From: Profundicola sp051011115
GTDB lineage: Bacteria; Bacteroidota; Bacteroidia; Flavobacteriales; Weeksellaceae
Assembly (NCBI GenBank): GCA_051011115.1
Contig: JBPCUN010000019.1
Location: 19,727 to 83,726, forward strand
Direction: 5' to 3'
DNA: 64,000 nucleotides
The translations under genes and the position numbers were made by a program. Positions 1 through 7,027 of the stretch are shown here, piece by piece. Under the pieces are notes generated by a model. That model saw nothing but the letters and a program-made list of their open reading frames with translations. It was not told where the DNA came from and searched no databases. Position 1 is the stretch's first letter; every line of letters begins with the position of its first letter.

Positions 1-2
1 TA

Positions 3-1442
3 ATCAATCCTGATATGCGCCATAATTTGGATGTTTTATCAGAAACATACCTCCATTATAAACCTGTAAGCATTATAGATTTAATTGGGAAAAAAGGTAA
101 AAATCAAAAAAACTTTAGAGAAGTAGAGCTAGAGCATCAGAAAGAATATGCTGTAGAGGATACAGATTTAACCCTACAACTTAAAAACCTATTTCAACCC
201 CAATTAAAAGAAACTAACGCAACGAAATTAGCAGAGGAGTTAGAATTTCCGCTAATTCACGTTTTAGCAGAAATGGAAAAGGAAGGAATTACATTAGACA
301 AAGAAGCATTAGCAAAATTATCAGGTGAATTAGAAAATGATCTTAATAGATTGGAAAAAACCATATTTAAAGATGCAGGACAAGAATTTAACGTGAATTC
401 TCCAAAGCAATTAGGAGAAATCTTGTTTGATGAATTAAAAATTATAGATAAACCTAAAAAAACCAAAACAGGCCAATATAGAACATCAGAAGATATTTTA
501 GTAGAAATGAAAGACAAACATCCAATTATTAAAGATGTTTTAGAATATCGCCAGCTTCAAAAATTAAAATCTACTTATGTTGATTCTTTACCAAAAGAAA
601 TCAATAAAAAAACTGGCCGCGTACATACGGTATTCGCCCAAACAGTTGCGGCTACAGGTAGATTAGCCTCTAATAATCCAAACTTACAGAATATCCCGAT
701 CCGTACATTGAGAGGACAAGAAGTAAGAAAAGCTTTTATTCCAAAAAATAATGATTATGTTTTATTAGCTGCCGATTATTCCCAAATAGAATTAAGGCTA
801 ATTGCATCATTATCTGGTGATGAAGCAATGAAAGAATCCTTCTTAAATGGTGAAGATATCCATACGGCAACAGCTGCTAGAATTTTTGATATTCCACTAG
901 ACCAAGTGACCAGAGAGCAACGTAGTAATGCTAAAACTGTTAATTTTGGGATTATATATGGCGTATCTGCTTTTGGACTTAGCAATCAAACTGATTTATC
1001 TAGGGCTGAGTCTAAAGACCTCATAGATATATACTTTAAAACTTATCCAAAATTAAAGGCGTATATAGATAATCAAATAGCCATAGCTAGAGAGCAAGGT
1101 TACGTAGAGACTGTGCTGGGTAGAAGAAGATATTTAAAAGATATTAATTCTAGAAATCATGTAGTAAGAAGTCATGCAGAGAGAAATGCGGTGAATGCAC
1201 CTGTACAAGGTAGTGCAGCAGACATTATTAAACTTGCCATGGTAAGACTTCATGAAATATTGAAAGATTACAAAACCAAGATGTTATTGCAAGTACATGA
1301 TGAGCTAGTATTTGAAGTTCCAAAGGTAGAAATAGAGGTTATTACGCCAATCATTAAAGAAACCATGGAAAATACTTTTCCGTTTGATATTCCTTTAACA
1401 GTAGAATGTGGCATTGGAAATAACTGGCTAGAAGCACATTAA
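3..1442 (+). CDS. polA: DNA polymerase I, 3' part (5' end outside window)
   Basis: This is the C-terminal half of DNA polymerase I, which fills gaps in repair and removes Okazaki primers. The open frame continues upstream past the window edge, so the first ATG at 15 is internal and the 5' nuclease domain is not visible. Numbering from that ATG, the end of the 3'-5' exonuclease domain is present with the ExoIII motif YAVED (Y45, D49), so proofreading is probably intact. The polymerase domain follows with motif A DYSQIELR (254-261), motif B RSNAKTVNFGIIYG (303-316) and motif C QVHDELVFE (426-434), plus TGRLASNNPNLQNIP at 215-229. All catalytic residues are seen. It is followed by smpB on the same strand after about 100 bp. 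Identification is secure. Confidence 0.97.
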   Translation: MNPDMRHNLDVLSETYLHYKPVSIIDLIGKKGKNQKNFREVELEHQKEYAVEDTDLTLQLKNLFQPQLKETNATKLAEELEFPLIHVLAEMEKEGITLDKEALAKLSGELENDLNRLEKTIFKDAGQEFNVNSPKQLGEILFDELKIIDKPKKTKTGQYRTSEDILVEMKDKHPIIKDVLEYRQLQKLKSTYVDSLPKEINKKTGRVHTVFAQTVAATGRLASNNPNLQNIPIRTLRGQEVRKAFIPKNNDYVLLAADYSQIELRLIASLSGDEAMKESFLNGEDIHTATAARIFDIPLDQVTREQRSNAKTVNFGIIYGVSAFGLSNQTDLSRAESKDLIDIYFKTYPKLKAYIDNQIAIAREQGYVETVLGRRRYLKDINSRNHVVRSHAERNAVNAPVQGSAADIIKLAMVRLHEILKDYKTKMLLQVHDELVFEVPKVEIEVITPIIKETMENTFPFDIPLTVECGIGNNWLEAH

Positions 1443-1540
1443 ATAATATAAATTGCATAAAAATCATCTAAATTGCAGATTTTCATAAAAGATTTAACAA
1501 AATGGACTGGTTTTTGCAAATTTCACATACCCAATAAGAA

Positions 1541-2002
1541 ATGAAGGTGGAACAGAAGGAGGTAAGAATAAAAAATAGAAAGGCGAAATTCAATTATGAT
1601 TTGATTGAAAGCTTTACTGCAGGCATCAAGCTACAAGGAACAGAAATTAAATCTATTCGTTTAGGCAAGGCCAGCATTGCAGAAGCATTCTGTGAAATCA
1701 AGAATGGGGAAGCCTATATTGTAAACATGCATATTGATGAATATGCTTGGGGATCTTACGCTAATCACAAAATAAGAAGAGAGCGTAAACTTTTGTTAAA
1801 TAAAGGAGAATTAAAAAAACTTGAAAGGAAAACTCAAGAGTCAGGACTTACAATAGTACCTACGCTTCTATTTATTAATAAAAGAGGACTAGCTAAATTG
1901 AATATTTCATTAGCGAAAGGTAAAAAGCTATATGATAAAAGAAATTCAATAAAAGAAAAAGATTTGAAGCGAGATATACAAAGAGTTCAAAAGAATTTCT
2001 AA
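1541..2002 (+). CDS. smpB: SsrA-binding protein SmpB
   Basis: SmpB binds tmRNA and brings it to stalled ribosomes for trans-translation. The 153-residue protein has the normal family length. It shows the expected N-terminal NRKAKFNYDLIESFTAGI segment, the core GTEIKSIRLGKASIAEAFCEI, and the basic C-terminal tail YDKRNSIKEKDLKRDIQR, which becomes helical in the ribosomal A site. It starts at ATG 1541 about 100 bp after polA. The tmRNA gene (ssrA) itself is not in this window. A promoter for the next gene appears to overlap the smpB stop. Confidence 0.97.
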   Translation: MKVEQKEVRIKNRKAKFNYDLIESFTAGIKLQGTEIKSIRLGKASIAEAFCEIKNGEAYIVNMHIDEYAWGSYANHKIRRERKLLLNKGELKKLERKTQESGLTIVPTLLFINKRGLAKLNISLAKGKKLYDKRNSIKEKDLKRDIQRVQKNF

Positions 2003-2003
2003 A

Positions 2004-2036
2004 TTTGTAATTATTATTGCATCATTAATAAATTAG
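2004..2036 (+). promoter_or_regulatory. Candidate promoter for the OmpA/TSP3 gene
   Basis: A TTTG at 2004-2007 is followed after 21 bp by TAAATTAG at 2029-2036, one mismatch from the Bacteroidetes -7 consensus TAnnTTTG. It lies directly after the smpB stop and about 30 bp before the ATG at 2065. The assignment is inference from spacing and motif only. Confidence 0.35.
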
Positions 2037-2064
2037 ACATAAAACAAGTTAAAATTAATTGTAT

Positions 2065-3516
2065 ATGAAAAAGATGAATTTAGTGCTTTCCCTAGCATTT
2101 GCCTTATTATTAGGTACGCAGGCTACAGCACAAAATGCACAGAATCCATGGGGAATTACCGTGGGTGCACATGCGGTAGACCATACGTCTGTTCGCGGTG
2201 TATTCGATGGTTTTTTTGACTATGATGACTACTCAGTAGTACCACCATTATCTAAATTATCAATTACTCGCCACTTAGGTGGAAAGTTTTCTGCAGATCT
2301 TACTGCTTCTGTAGGTGAAGTGGATAACAGTAGATTGATGGTTGATGATAAGTTATTTATCAACGCTGGTTTAGGTTTACGTATGAATGTACTAAACGAT
2401 AGCTGGTTTGATCCTTATTTAAGAGTTGGTGCTGGATACCACAGATTTGATTACGAAGGTATCAAAATTGACAACGACAATCCAAGAACTGTTTTAGACG
2501 GAACTGGAGCCAACGGAAGCAATATGGTATATGGTGAATTTGAAGGTAAAAAAGATTATTTTGTAGCACAAGCTGGTCTAGGTCTTAATTTATGGATCAC
2601 AGATAATATAGGGATTAACTTGGCATCTGATTATAATGCTGCACCTAGTGAAGAGTCTGATTATGTGAATTTCTTTCAACATACAGCTGGTGTAACATTC
2701 AAATTTGGAAAACAAGATAGAGATAAAGACGGTATTCCTGATGAGGAAGATGCATGTCCAGATACTTGGGGTCTAGAAGAATTTGATGGATGTCCTGATA
2801 CGGATGGAGACGGAATCCGTGATTTAGATGACGCCTGTCCAGAAGTTGCTGGTTTACCAGAATTTGACGGATGTCCTGATACAGATGGTGATGGTGTTGG
2901 TGACAATGTGGATAAGTGTCCTAATGAAGCTGGTCCAGTTGACAACAATGGATGCCCTTGGCCAGATACTGACGGTGATGGTCTTACAGATAACTTAGAC
3001 AAATGTCCTAATGAGGCAGGTCCTAGAGAAAATGGTGGATGTCCTTGGCCAGATACTGATGGTGATGGTTTCACTGACAATGTAGATAAATGTCCTAATG
3101 AAGCTGGCGTTGCACCTGATGGATGCCCAGAAGCTGCTGTTATGGTAGAAAACATTAACGTAGGGTTTGTAGTTGAGTTTGATTATGACAAAGCAACAAT
3201 TCGCGAATCTTCAATTGCAAAAGTTCAAGAAAAAGCTGATCAAATTAGCAGAGCATTAGAAGTATATCCAGACATGACATTATATATTGATGGTCATACA
3301 GATAGTAAAGGATCTGCAAAATATAATAAAAACCTTTCTCAAAAACGTGCTGCATCTATCGTAAAAGCATTAGAGGCTAGAGGGATTAAAGAAGGTGCTT
3401 TAACTCCTAGAGGTTTAGGTGAATCTGTTCCGAAATGTACTAATGATACAGAAGAAGGAAGACAATGTAATAGACGTGTAGAGGTAACAATTAAATCTAC
3501 AGGAGATAAGAAATAA
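2065..3516 (+). CDS. OmpA family outer-membrane porin with thrombospondin type-3 repeats
   Basis: An outer-membrane beta-barrel protein anchored to peptidoglycan through an OmpA domain. I chose the ATG at 2065 (MKKMNLVLSLAFALLLG) because it gives a clean signal peptide ending in TATAQ; a TTG two codons earlier is less likely. Residues about 24-215 are an OmpA-like barrel, and 219-355 hold five calcium-binding thrombospondin type-3 repeats of the pattern DxDGDGxxDxxDxCP. Residues 365-480 are the OmpA C-terminal domain, with DYDKATIRESS, YIDGHTDSKGS and NRRVEVTIKS. This architecture is common and often highly expressed in Flavobacteria. A strong hairpin terminator follows. Exact ligand or porin function cannot be read from sequence. 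Confidence 0.92.
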   Translation: MKKMNLVLSLAFALLLGTQATAQNAQNPWGITVGAHAVDHTSVRGVFDGFFDYDDYSVVPPLSKLSITRHLGGKFSADLTASVGEVDNSRLMVDDKLFINAGLGLRMNVLNDSWFDPYLRVGAGYHRFDYEGIKIDNDNPRTVLDGTGANGSNMVYGEFEGKKDYFVAQAGLGLNLWITDNIGINLASDYNAAPSEESDYVNFFQHTAGVTFKFGKQDRDKDGIPDEEDACPDTWGLEEFDGCPDTDGDGIRDLDDACPEVAGLPEFDGCPDTDGDGVGDNVDKCPNEAGPVDNNGCPWPDTDGDGLTDNLDKCPNEAGPRENGGCPWPDTDGDGFTDNVDKCPNEAGVAPDGCPEAAVMVENINVGFVVEFDYDKATIRESSIAKVQEKADQISRALEVYPDMTLYIDGHTDSKGSAKYNKNLSQKRAASIVKALEARGIKEGALTPRGLGESVPKCTNDTEEGRQCNRRVEVTIKSTGDKK

Positions 3517-3542
3517 TTCTTATTATAAACTATAACACATGC

Positions 3543-3572
3543 AAGCTGCCCTATACGGGGCAGCTTTTTTTT
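3543..3572 (+). terminator. Rho-independent terminator after the OmpA/TSP3 gene
   Basis: A 9-bp perfect stem AAGCTGCCC / GGGCAGCTT (3543-3551 and 3558-3566) with a 6-base loop is followed by a run of T to 3572. It ends the upstream gene before cysE. Confidence 0.9.
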
Positions 3573-3612
3573 GGTATCTATTTTGCTTATATCATAGGTA
3601 GAAATTATAAAA

Positions 3613-4437
3613 ATGATCAATAGAATTAGAGGAAATATAAAGAAGCATTATAGAAGCGAGTATGAAAATGTTCCTGTTAGGAAGGACTTGATTAAATGGA
3701 TAAACCAGTTAATTGAAACACTTTTTCCTCTAAAGATCGCACAAGATTCAGACATCGAAAGAGCACTTGTGGATAATCAAGCAAAACTATATGCCCTTAT
3801 CATTCAGACCAAAATGTCTAAGGAAAAAGCGCAAGAACTTTCATCTATTTTCTATAATCACTTAGAACAAATTCATTTGGATTTAATTCAAGATGCAGAA
3901 GAATTTTTAAATAACGATCCCGCAGCTAAATGTTTAGGAGAAGTTCTACATACTTATCCAGGCTTTTATGCTATTGCTATCTATCGTATAGCACATCAAC
4001 TACATCACTCTTTGGAATTGCCTTATATGCCTCGCATGCTTACAGAGTATGCCCATAGCAAAACGGGTATTGACATCCATCCCGCGGCAGAGATTGGAGT
4101 CCCTTTTTTGATTGACCATGGCACTGGTGTAGTCATAGGCGAAACTTGTAAAATTGGCAAACATGTAAACATATACCAAGGGGTCACCTTAGGTGCTTTA
4201 CAGGTAAAAAAAGGGATGCAGAATTTAAAAAGACATCCCACGATAGAAGATAATGTGGTTATATATGCCAATGCAACGATATTAGGAGGTAATACAATCG
4301 TAGGGAACCATTCTATTATAGGGGGTAATGTGTTTTTAACTAAATCTGTAGAACCTTACTCATTGGTGTTTAGCAAATCTGACACCCATATTAAAAAATT
4401 ACACTCAAAAAACGAAGCAATAAATTTCATCATATGA
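3613..4437 (+). CDS. cysE: Serine O-acetyltransferase
   Basis: Makes O-acetylserine from serine and acetyl-CoA, the first committed step of cysteine synthesis. The 274-residue protein has a helical N-terminal half and then left-handed beta-helix hexapeptide repeats from about residue 153. The conserved active-site segment TGIDIHPAAEIG carries H156, and IDHGTGVVIGE carries H169. The C-terminus ends in asparagine-phenylalanine-isoleucine-isoleucine; a C-terminal isoleucine is what docks into cysteine synthase in characterised complexes. The stop overlaps the next gene by four bases (ATGA), so the two are translationally coupled. Identification is secure. Confidence 0.95.
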   Translation: MINRIRGNIKKHYRSEYENVPVRKDLIKWINQLIETLFPLKIAQDSDIERALVDNQAKLYALIIQTKMSKEKAQELSSIFYNHLEQIHLDLIQDAEEFLNNDPAAKCLGEVLHTYPGFYAIAIYRIAHQLHHSLELPYMPRMLTEYAHSKTGIDIHPAAEIGVPFLIDHGTGVVIGETCKIGKHVNIYQGVTLGALQVKKGMQNLKRHPTIEDNVVIYANATILGGNTIVGNHSIIGGNVFLTKSVEPYSLVFSKSDTHIKKLHSKNEAINFII

Positions 4438-5345
4438 TACATAATAATATTTTAAGCACAGTTGGAGATACACCAGTCGTAAGAATTAATACCTTATTTG
4501 GAACTGACGCTCAAGTATATCTTAAATTAGAAAAGAGTAATCCTGGGGGGAGCATCAAAGATAGAATCGCTCTGCAAATGATTGAAGATGCAGAAGAAGC
4601 GGGGAAATTAAATTCTAAAAGCGTAATCATTGAACCAACCAGTGGAAACACAGGGGTAGGATTAGCTATGGTGGCGGCCGTAAAAGGTTACAAACTTATA
4701 TTAGTAATGCCAGAATCTATGTCTATTGAACGCAGGAAATTAATGTCATCTTATGGAGCTGAATTTGTTTTAACTCCGAAAGAAGGTGGAATGAAAGCTG
4801 CCATTGAAAAAGCTAAAGAGCTTGCTGCAAATAACCCTAATGCTTGGATGCCATCACAATTCGATAATCCTTCTAATATAAAAGCACATGCAGAAAATAC
4901 AGCAAAAGAAATTTTAAAAGACTTCCCGAATGGTATTGATTATATTATCACCGGTGTAGGAACTGGTGGGCATATAAGTGGTGTCGCTGAAGTTTTAAAG
5001 GAAAAATGGCCTGCATTAAAAGTATATGCCGTAGAACCTACTGATTCGCCTGTAATTAGTGGAGGTGAACCTGGAGGGCACGCTATCCAAGGAATTGGAG
5101 CAGGATTTATCCCAGAAAATTTAAAAACTGAATTACTTGATGGTAGCTTACAAGTTTCTAAAGAAGATGCCTTTAGCTATGCGAGAAGTGCTGCTACCCA
5201 AGAAGGTATTTTAGGCGGAATTTCAACAGGAGCTACTTTGGCTGCAATCGCTCAAAAACTCCCAGAAATTGAATCTGGTAAGACCATTCTAGGATTTAAC
5301 TATGATACGGGAGAAAGATACCTAAGTGTAGAAGGGTTATTTTAA
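4434..5345 (+). CDS. cysM: Cysteine synthase (O-acetylserine sulfhydrylase)
   Basis: A PLP enzyme that converts O-acetylserine and sulfide to cysteine. The 303-residue fold-type II sequence shows the PLP lysine K42 in NPGGSIKDR, the phosphate/substrate loop EPTSGNTGVGLA, and GVGTGGHISGVAEVLK, which binds the cofactor phosphate. It overlaps cysE by four bases and uses that enzyme's product directly. The name cysM rather than cysK follows the length and common Bacteroidetes usage; the isozyme type is not certain. A bidirectional terminator follows. Confidence 0.93.
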   Translation: MIHNNILSTVGDTPVVRINTLFGTDAQVYLKLEKSNPGGSIKDRIALQMIEDAEEAGKLNSKSVIIEPTSGNTGVGLAMVAAVKGYKLILVMPESMSIERRKLMSSYGAEFVLTPKEGGMKAAIEKAKELAANNPNAWMPSQFDNPSNIKAHAENTAKEILKDFPNGIDYIITGVGTGGHISGVAEVLKEKWPALKVYAVEPTDSPVISGGEPGGHAIQGIGAGFIPENLKTELLDGSLQVSKEDAFSYARSAATQEGILGGISTGATLAAIAQKLPEIESGKTILGFNYDTGERYLSVEGLF

Positions 5346-5364
5346 TTCAAAATTATCATTAAAT

Positions 5365-5402
5365 AAAAAGGTTCGGATAATTCAATTATCTGAACCTTTT
5401 TT
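5365..5402. terminator. Bidirectional terminator between cysM and aat
   Basis: A long hairpin with arms AAAAAGGTTCGGATAATT and AATTATCTGAACCTTTTT, with a single G-T wobble, has A and T runs on both flanks. It can stop transcription from both convergent genes. Confidence 0.85.
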
Positions 5403-5437
5403 ATTAAAACAAGACTTTTAAATTGGATATATTTATG

Positions 5438-6070
5438 TTACGCTAAATATTTTAAATAAGCATCTCGTGGGATTAACCTAGCTCCTAATGAGGCTAAATG
5501 TTTGGTGTAAATTTGACAATCAATAATATCTAAATCATCAGCATGTTTTTGTACGAATGAAATAAAACCAGCTTTGCTAGCATTAGATTCTTTGGCAAAC
5601 ATACTTTCACCGCAGAACACACGCTTAATCCACACGCCATATAACCCTCCAACTAGCTGCTTATTCTTGTTCCAGACCTCAACACTGTGTGCTAAACCCA
5701 AATTATGTAAATGTTGGTAATAAGTGATAATTTCATCTGTAATCCATGTGCCATCTTGCCCCTCTCGAGGCATGCTTCTACAAGCTTGAATTACTTGGGC
5801 AAAATCTTGATTGTAAGTAATATGAAATATATTATCTCTGAGTACTTTTTTCATCGATTTACTTACCTTTAATTCATCTGGAAACAAGACCATGCGAGGA
5901 TCTGGAGACCACCAAATCACAGGTTCATCTTCATTATACCAAGGAAATATTCCTTTCTGATAAGCTTCTATTAATCTAGTCAAAGATAAATCGAAACTAA
6001 AGGCTAGACAACCTTGATCATCAGCTAAGCTAACAGGGGGAAAGGGTTCATTGGGCTGTAAGAACATCAT
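5438..6070 (-). CDS. aat: Leucyl/phenylalanyl-tRNA--protein transferase
   Basis: Transfers Leu or Phe from tRNA to proteins with N-terminal Arg or Lys, making them ClpAP/ClpS substrates in the N-end rule pathway. The 210-residue protein carries the family signature YQKGIFPWYNEDEPVIWWSP near residue 38, then SPDPRMVLFP, TWITDEI, HSVEVW, LVGGLYGV and FCGESMFAKESNASK, all typical. Two ATGs in tandem (6070 and 6067) are possible starts. The start lies directly against the T-tract of the terminator of the upstream gene, leaving almost no 5' leader unless transcripts read through the hairpin. Confidence 0.95.
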   Translation of the reverse strand: MMFLQPNEPFPPVSLADDQGCLAFSFDLSLTRLIEAYQKGIFPWYNEDEPVIWWSPDPRMVLFPDELKVSKSMKKVLRDNIFHITYNQDFAQVIQACRSMPREGQDGTWITDEIITYYQHLHNLGLAHSVEVWNKNKQLVGGLYGVWIKRVFCGESMFAKESNASKAGFISFVQKHADDLDIIDCQIYTKHLASLGARLIPRDAYLKYLA

Positions 6071-6106
6071 AAAAAAACTGCTTTATCCAAAGATAAAGCA
6101 GTTTTT
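6071..6106 (-). terminator. Terminator of the OmpA-domain gene, abutting aat
   Basis: A perfect 15-bp stem AAAAACTGCTTTATC / GATAAAGCAGTTTTT (6073-6087 and 6092-6106) with a 4-base loop lies 24 bp past the stop of the leftward gene ending at 6131. On the minus strand its T-run leads straight into the aat start codon at 6070. Confidence 0.85.
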
Positions 6107-6130
6107 ATAAAATCTAAGATTTACTCTATA

Positions 6131-7006
6131 TTATTTAAGAATCACTGTCATATCTACTCTTCTAGCGCCTGCCTCAGATGTTGAATGATCTTCACCTTTG
6201 AATGAAGAAACAATTCTCTCTGCAGAAATTCCCTTATCTAATAAAGCTCTTTCAACTGACTCTGATCTTCTCATAGAAAGTTGTTTGTTATAGTTAGCAT
6301 TACCTCTTGGACTAGCCCAACCTTCTAATACAATAGATAGCTCTGGATATTTATTTAAAACATCCGTTACATCATTGATGTAAGATAAATCGTTTGTGCT
6401 TAGTTTATCAGAATCATTAGCAAAGAAAACTTGCTTTTTGAAATTCTTGAATTTCGCTAATAAATCTTTTAAGGCATCCCTTCTTTCCTCAGGAGTTTTA
6501 GCATCCAAAATACGCTGTTCAAGATCAGTTAAATTACTTTTGTTTTCAGCAACATCATCTTGATATTGAGCTTTGAGTGCGTCTAACTCTCTTTGTAATT
6601 CTTGAATTCTAGCCGCGTCTGTAGCGTTTGTATTCGCAGGGACAAGGTTGCTTGATCCTGGGGTTACGATAGTAGAATTACTACCATTACCTTGAATAGC
6701 TCCGGCATGTAACATAAATAGATTATCAATTCTATCATTGATTCTATCTAGTTGATACATCACACGACTCTCATCTTGTCTTTCTAATCTATTTGTATTA
6801 ACACCTCTCCTGCTATTTTTATAAAAGCTGTTTAATTGTGCCTTTTTATTAGACCTTAATTCGCTTCTTCTAGCTTCTGCAACTTTTTCCAGAAATGAAG
6901 AAAGCTCCTCTTTGGTCATAACAACTTCACTCTCTTGCGCAAGTGCAAAAGAGGAAGTAGTTAATAGCATGATCAATGTTAAACCTAATCGTTTAATATT
7001 TTTCAT
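6131..7006 (-). CDS. Secreted OmpA-domain protein with coiled coil
   Basis: A periplasmic or outer-membrane protein with a signal peptide (MKNIKRLGLTLIMLLTTSSF, cut after ALAQ, residue 24), a helical coiled-coil region (about 28-190), and a C-terminal OmpA peptidoglycan-binding domain (about 192-291). The OmpA part shows FANDSDKLSTND, VLEGWASPRGNANYNKQLS and RRSESVERALLDKGI; the usual GHTD is GWAS here. It has no beta-barrel of its own. Residues 30-42 (MTKEELSSFLEKV) and 78-83 (DESRVM) resemble a segment of the barrel protein encoded just upstream, so the two proteins may pair. The genes are 21 bp apart and almost certainly co-transcribed. Function beyond envelope anchoring is unknown. Confidence 0.85.
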   Translation of the reverse strand: MKNIKRLGLTLIMLLTTSSFALAQESEVVMTKEELSSFLEKVAEARRSELRSNKKAQLNSFYKNSRRGVNTNRLERQDESRVMYQLDRINDRIDNLFMLHAGAIQGNGSNSTIVTPGSSNLVPANTNATDAARIQELQRELDALKAQYQDDVAENKSNLTDLEQRILDAKTPEERRDALKDLLAKFKNFKKQVFFANDSDKLSTNDLSYINDVTDVLNKYPELSIVLEGWASPRGNANYNKQLSMRRSESVERALLDKGISAERIVSSFKGEDHSTSEAGARRVDMTVILK

Positions 7007-7027
7007 TTTAATTTTTCTAAATAATGA

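Noticed and set aside
2880..3130. Direct DNA repeats as a possible CRISPR or tandem-repeat array
   Set aside because: They encode the thrombospondin type-3 repeats in frame and vary at third positions.
2676..3155. 159-codon open frame on the minus strand inside the OmpA/TSP3 gene
   Set aside because: It is the antisense of the repetitive Asp/Gly/Cys-Pro codons, giving a Ser/Pro-rich shadow with no signal peptide or family likeness.
3339..3620. Minus-strand frame across the end of the OmpA gene and its terminator
   Set aside because: It runs through a strong hairpin terminator and the next promoter region, with no recognisable protein.
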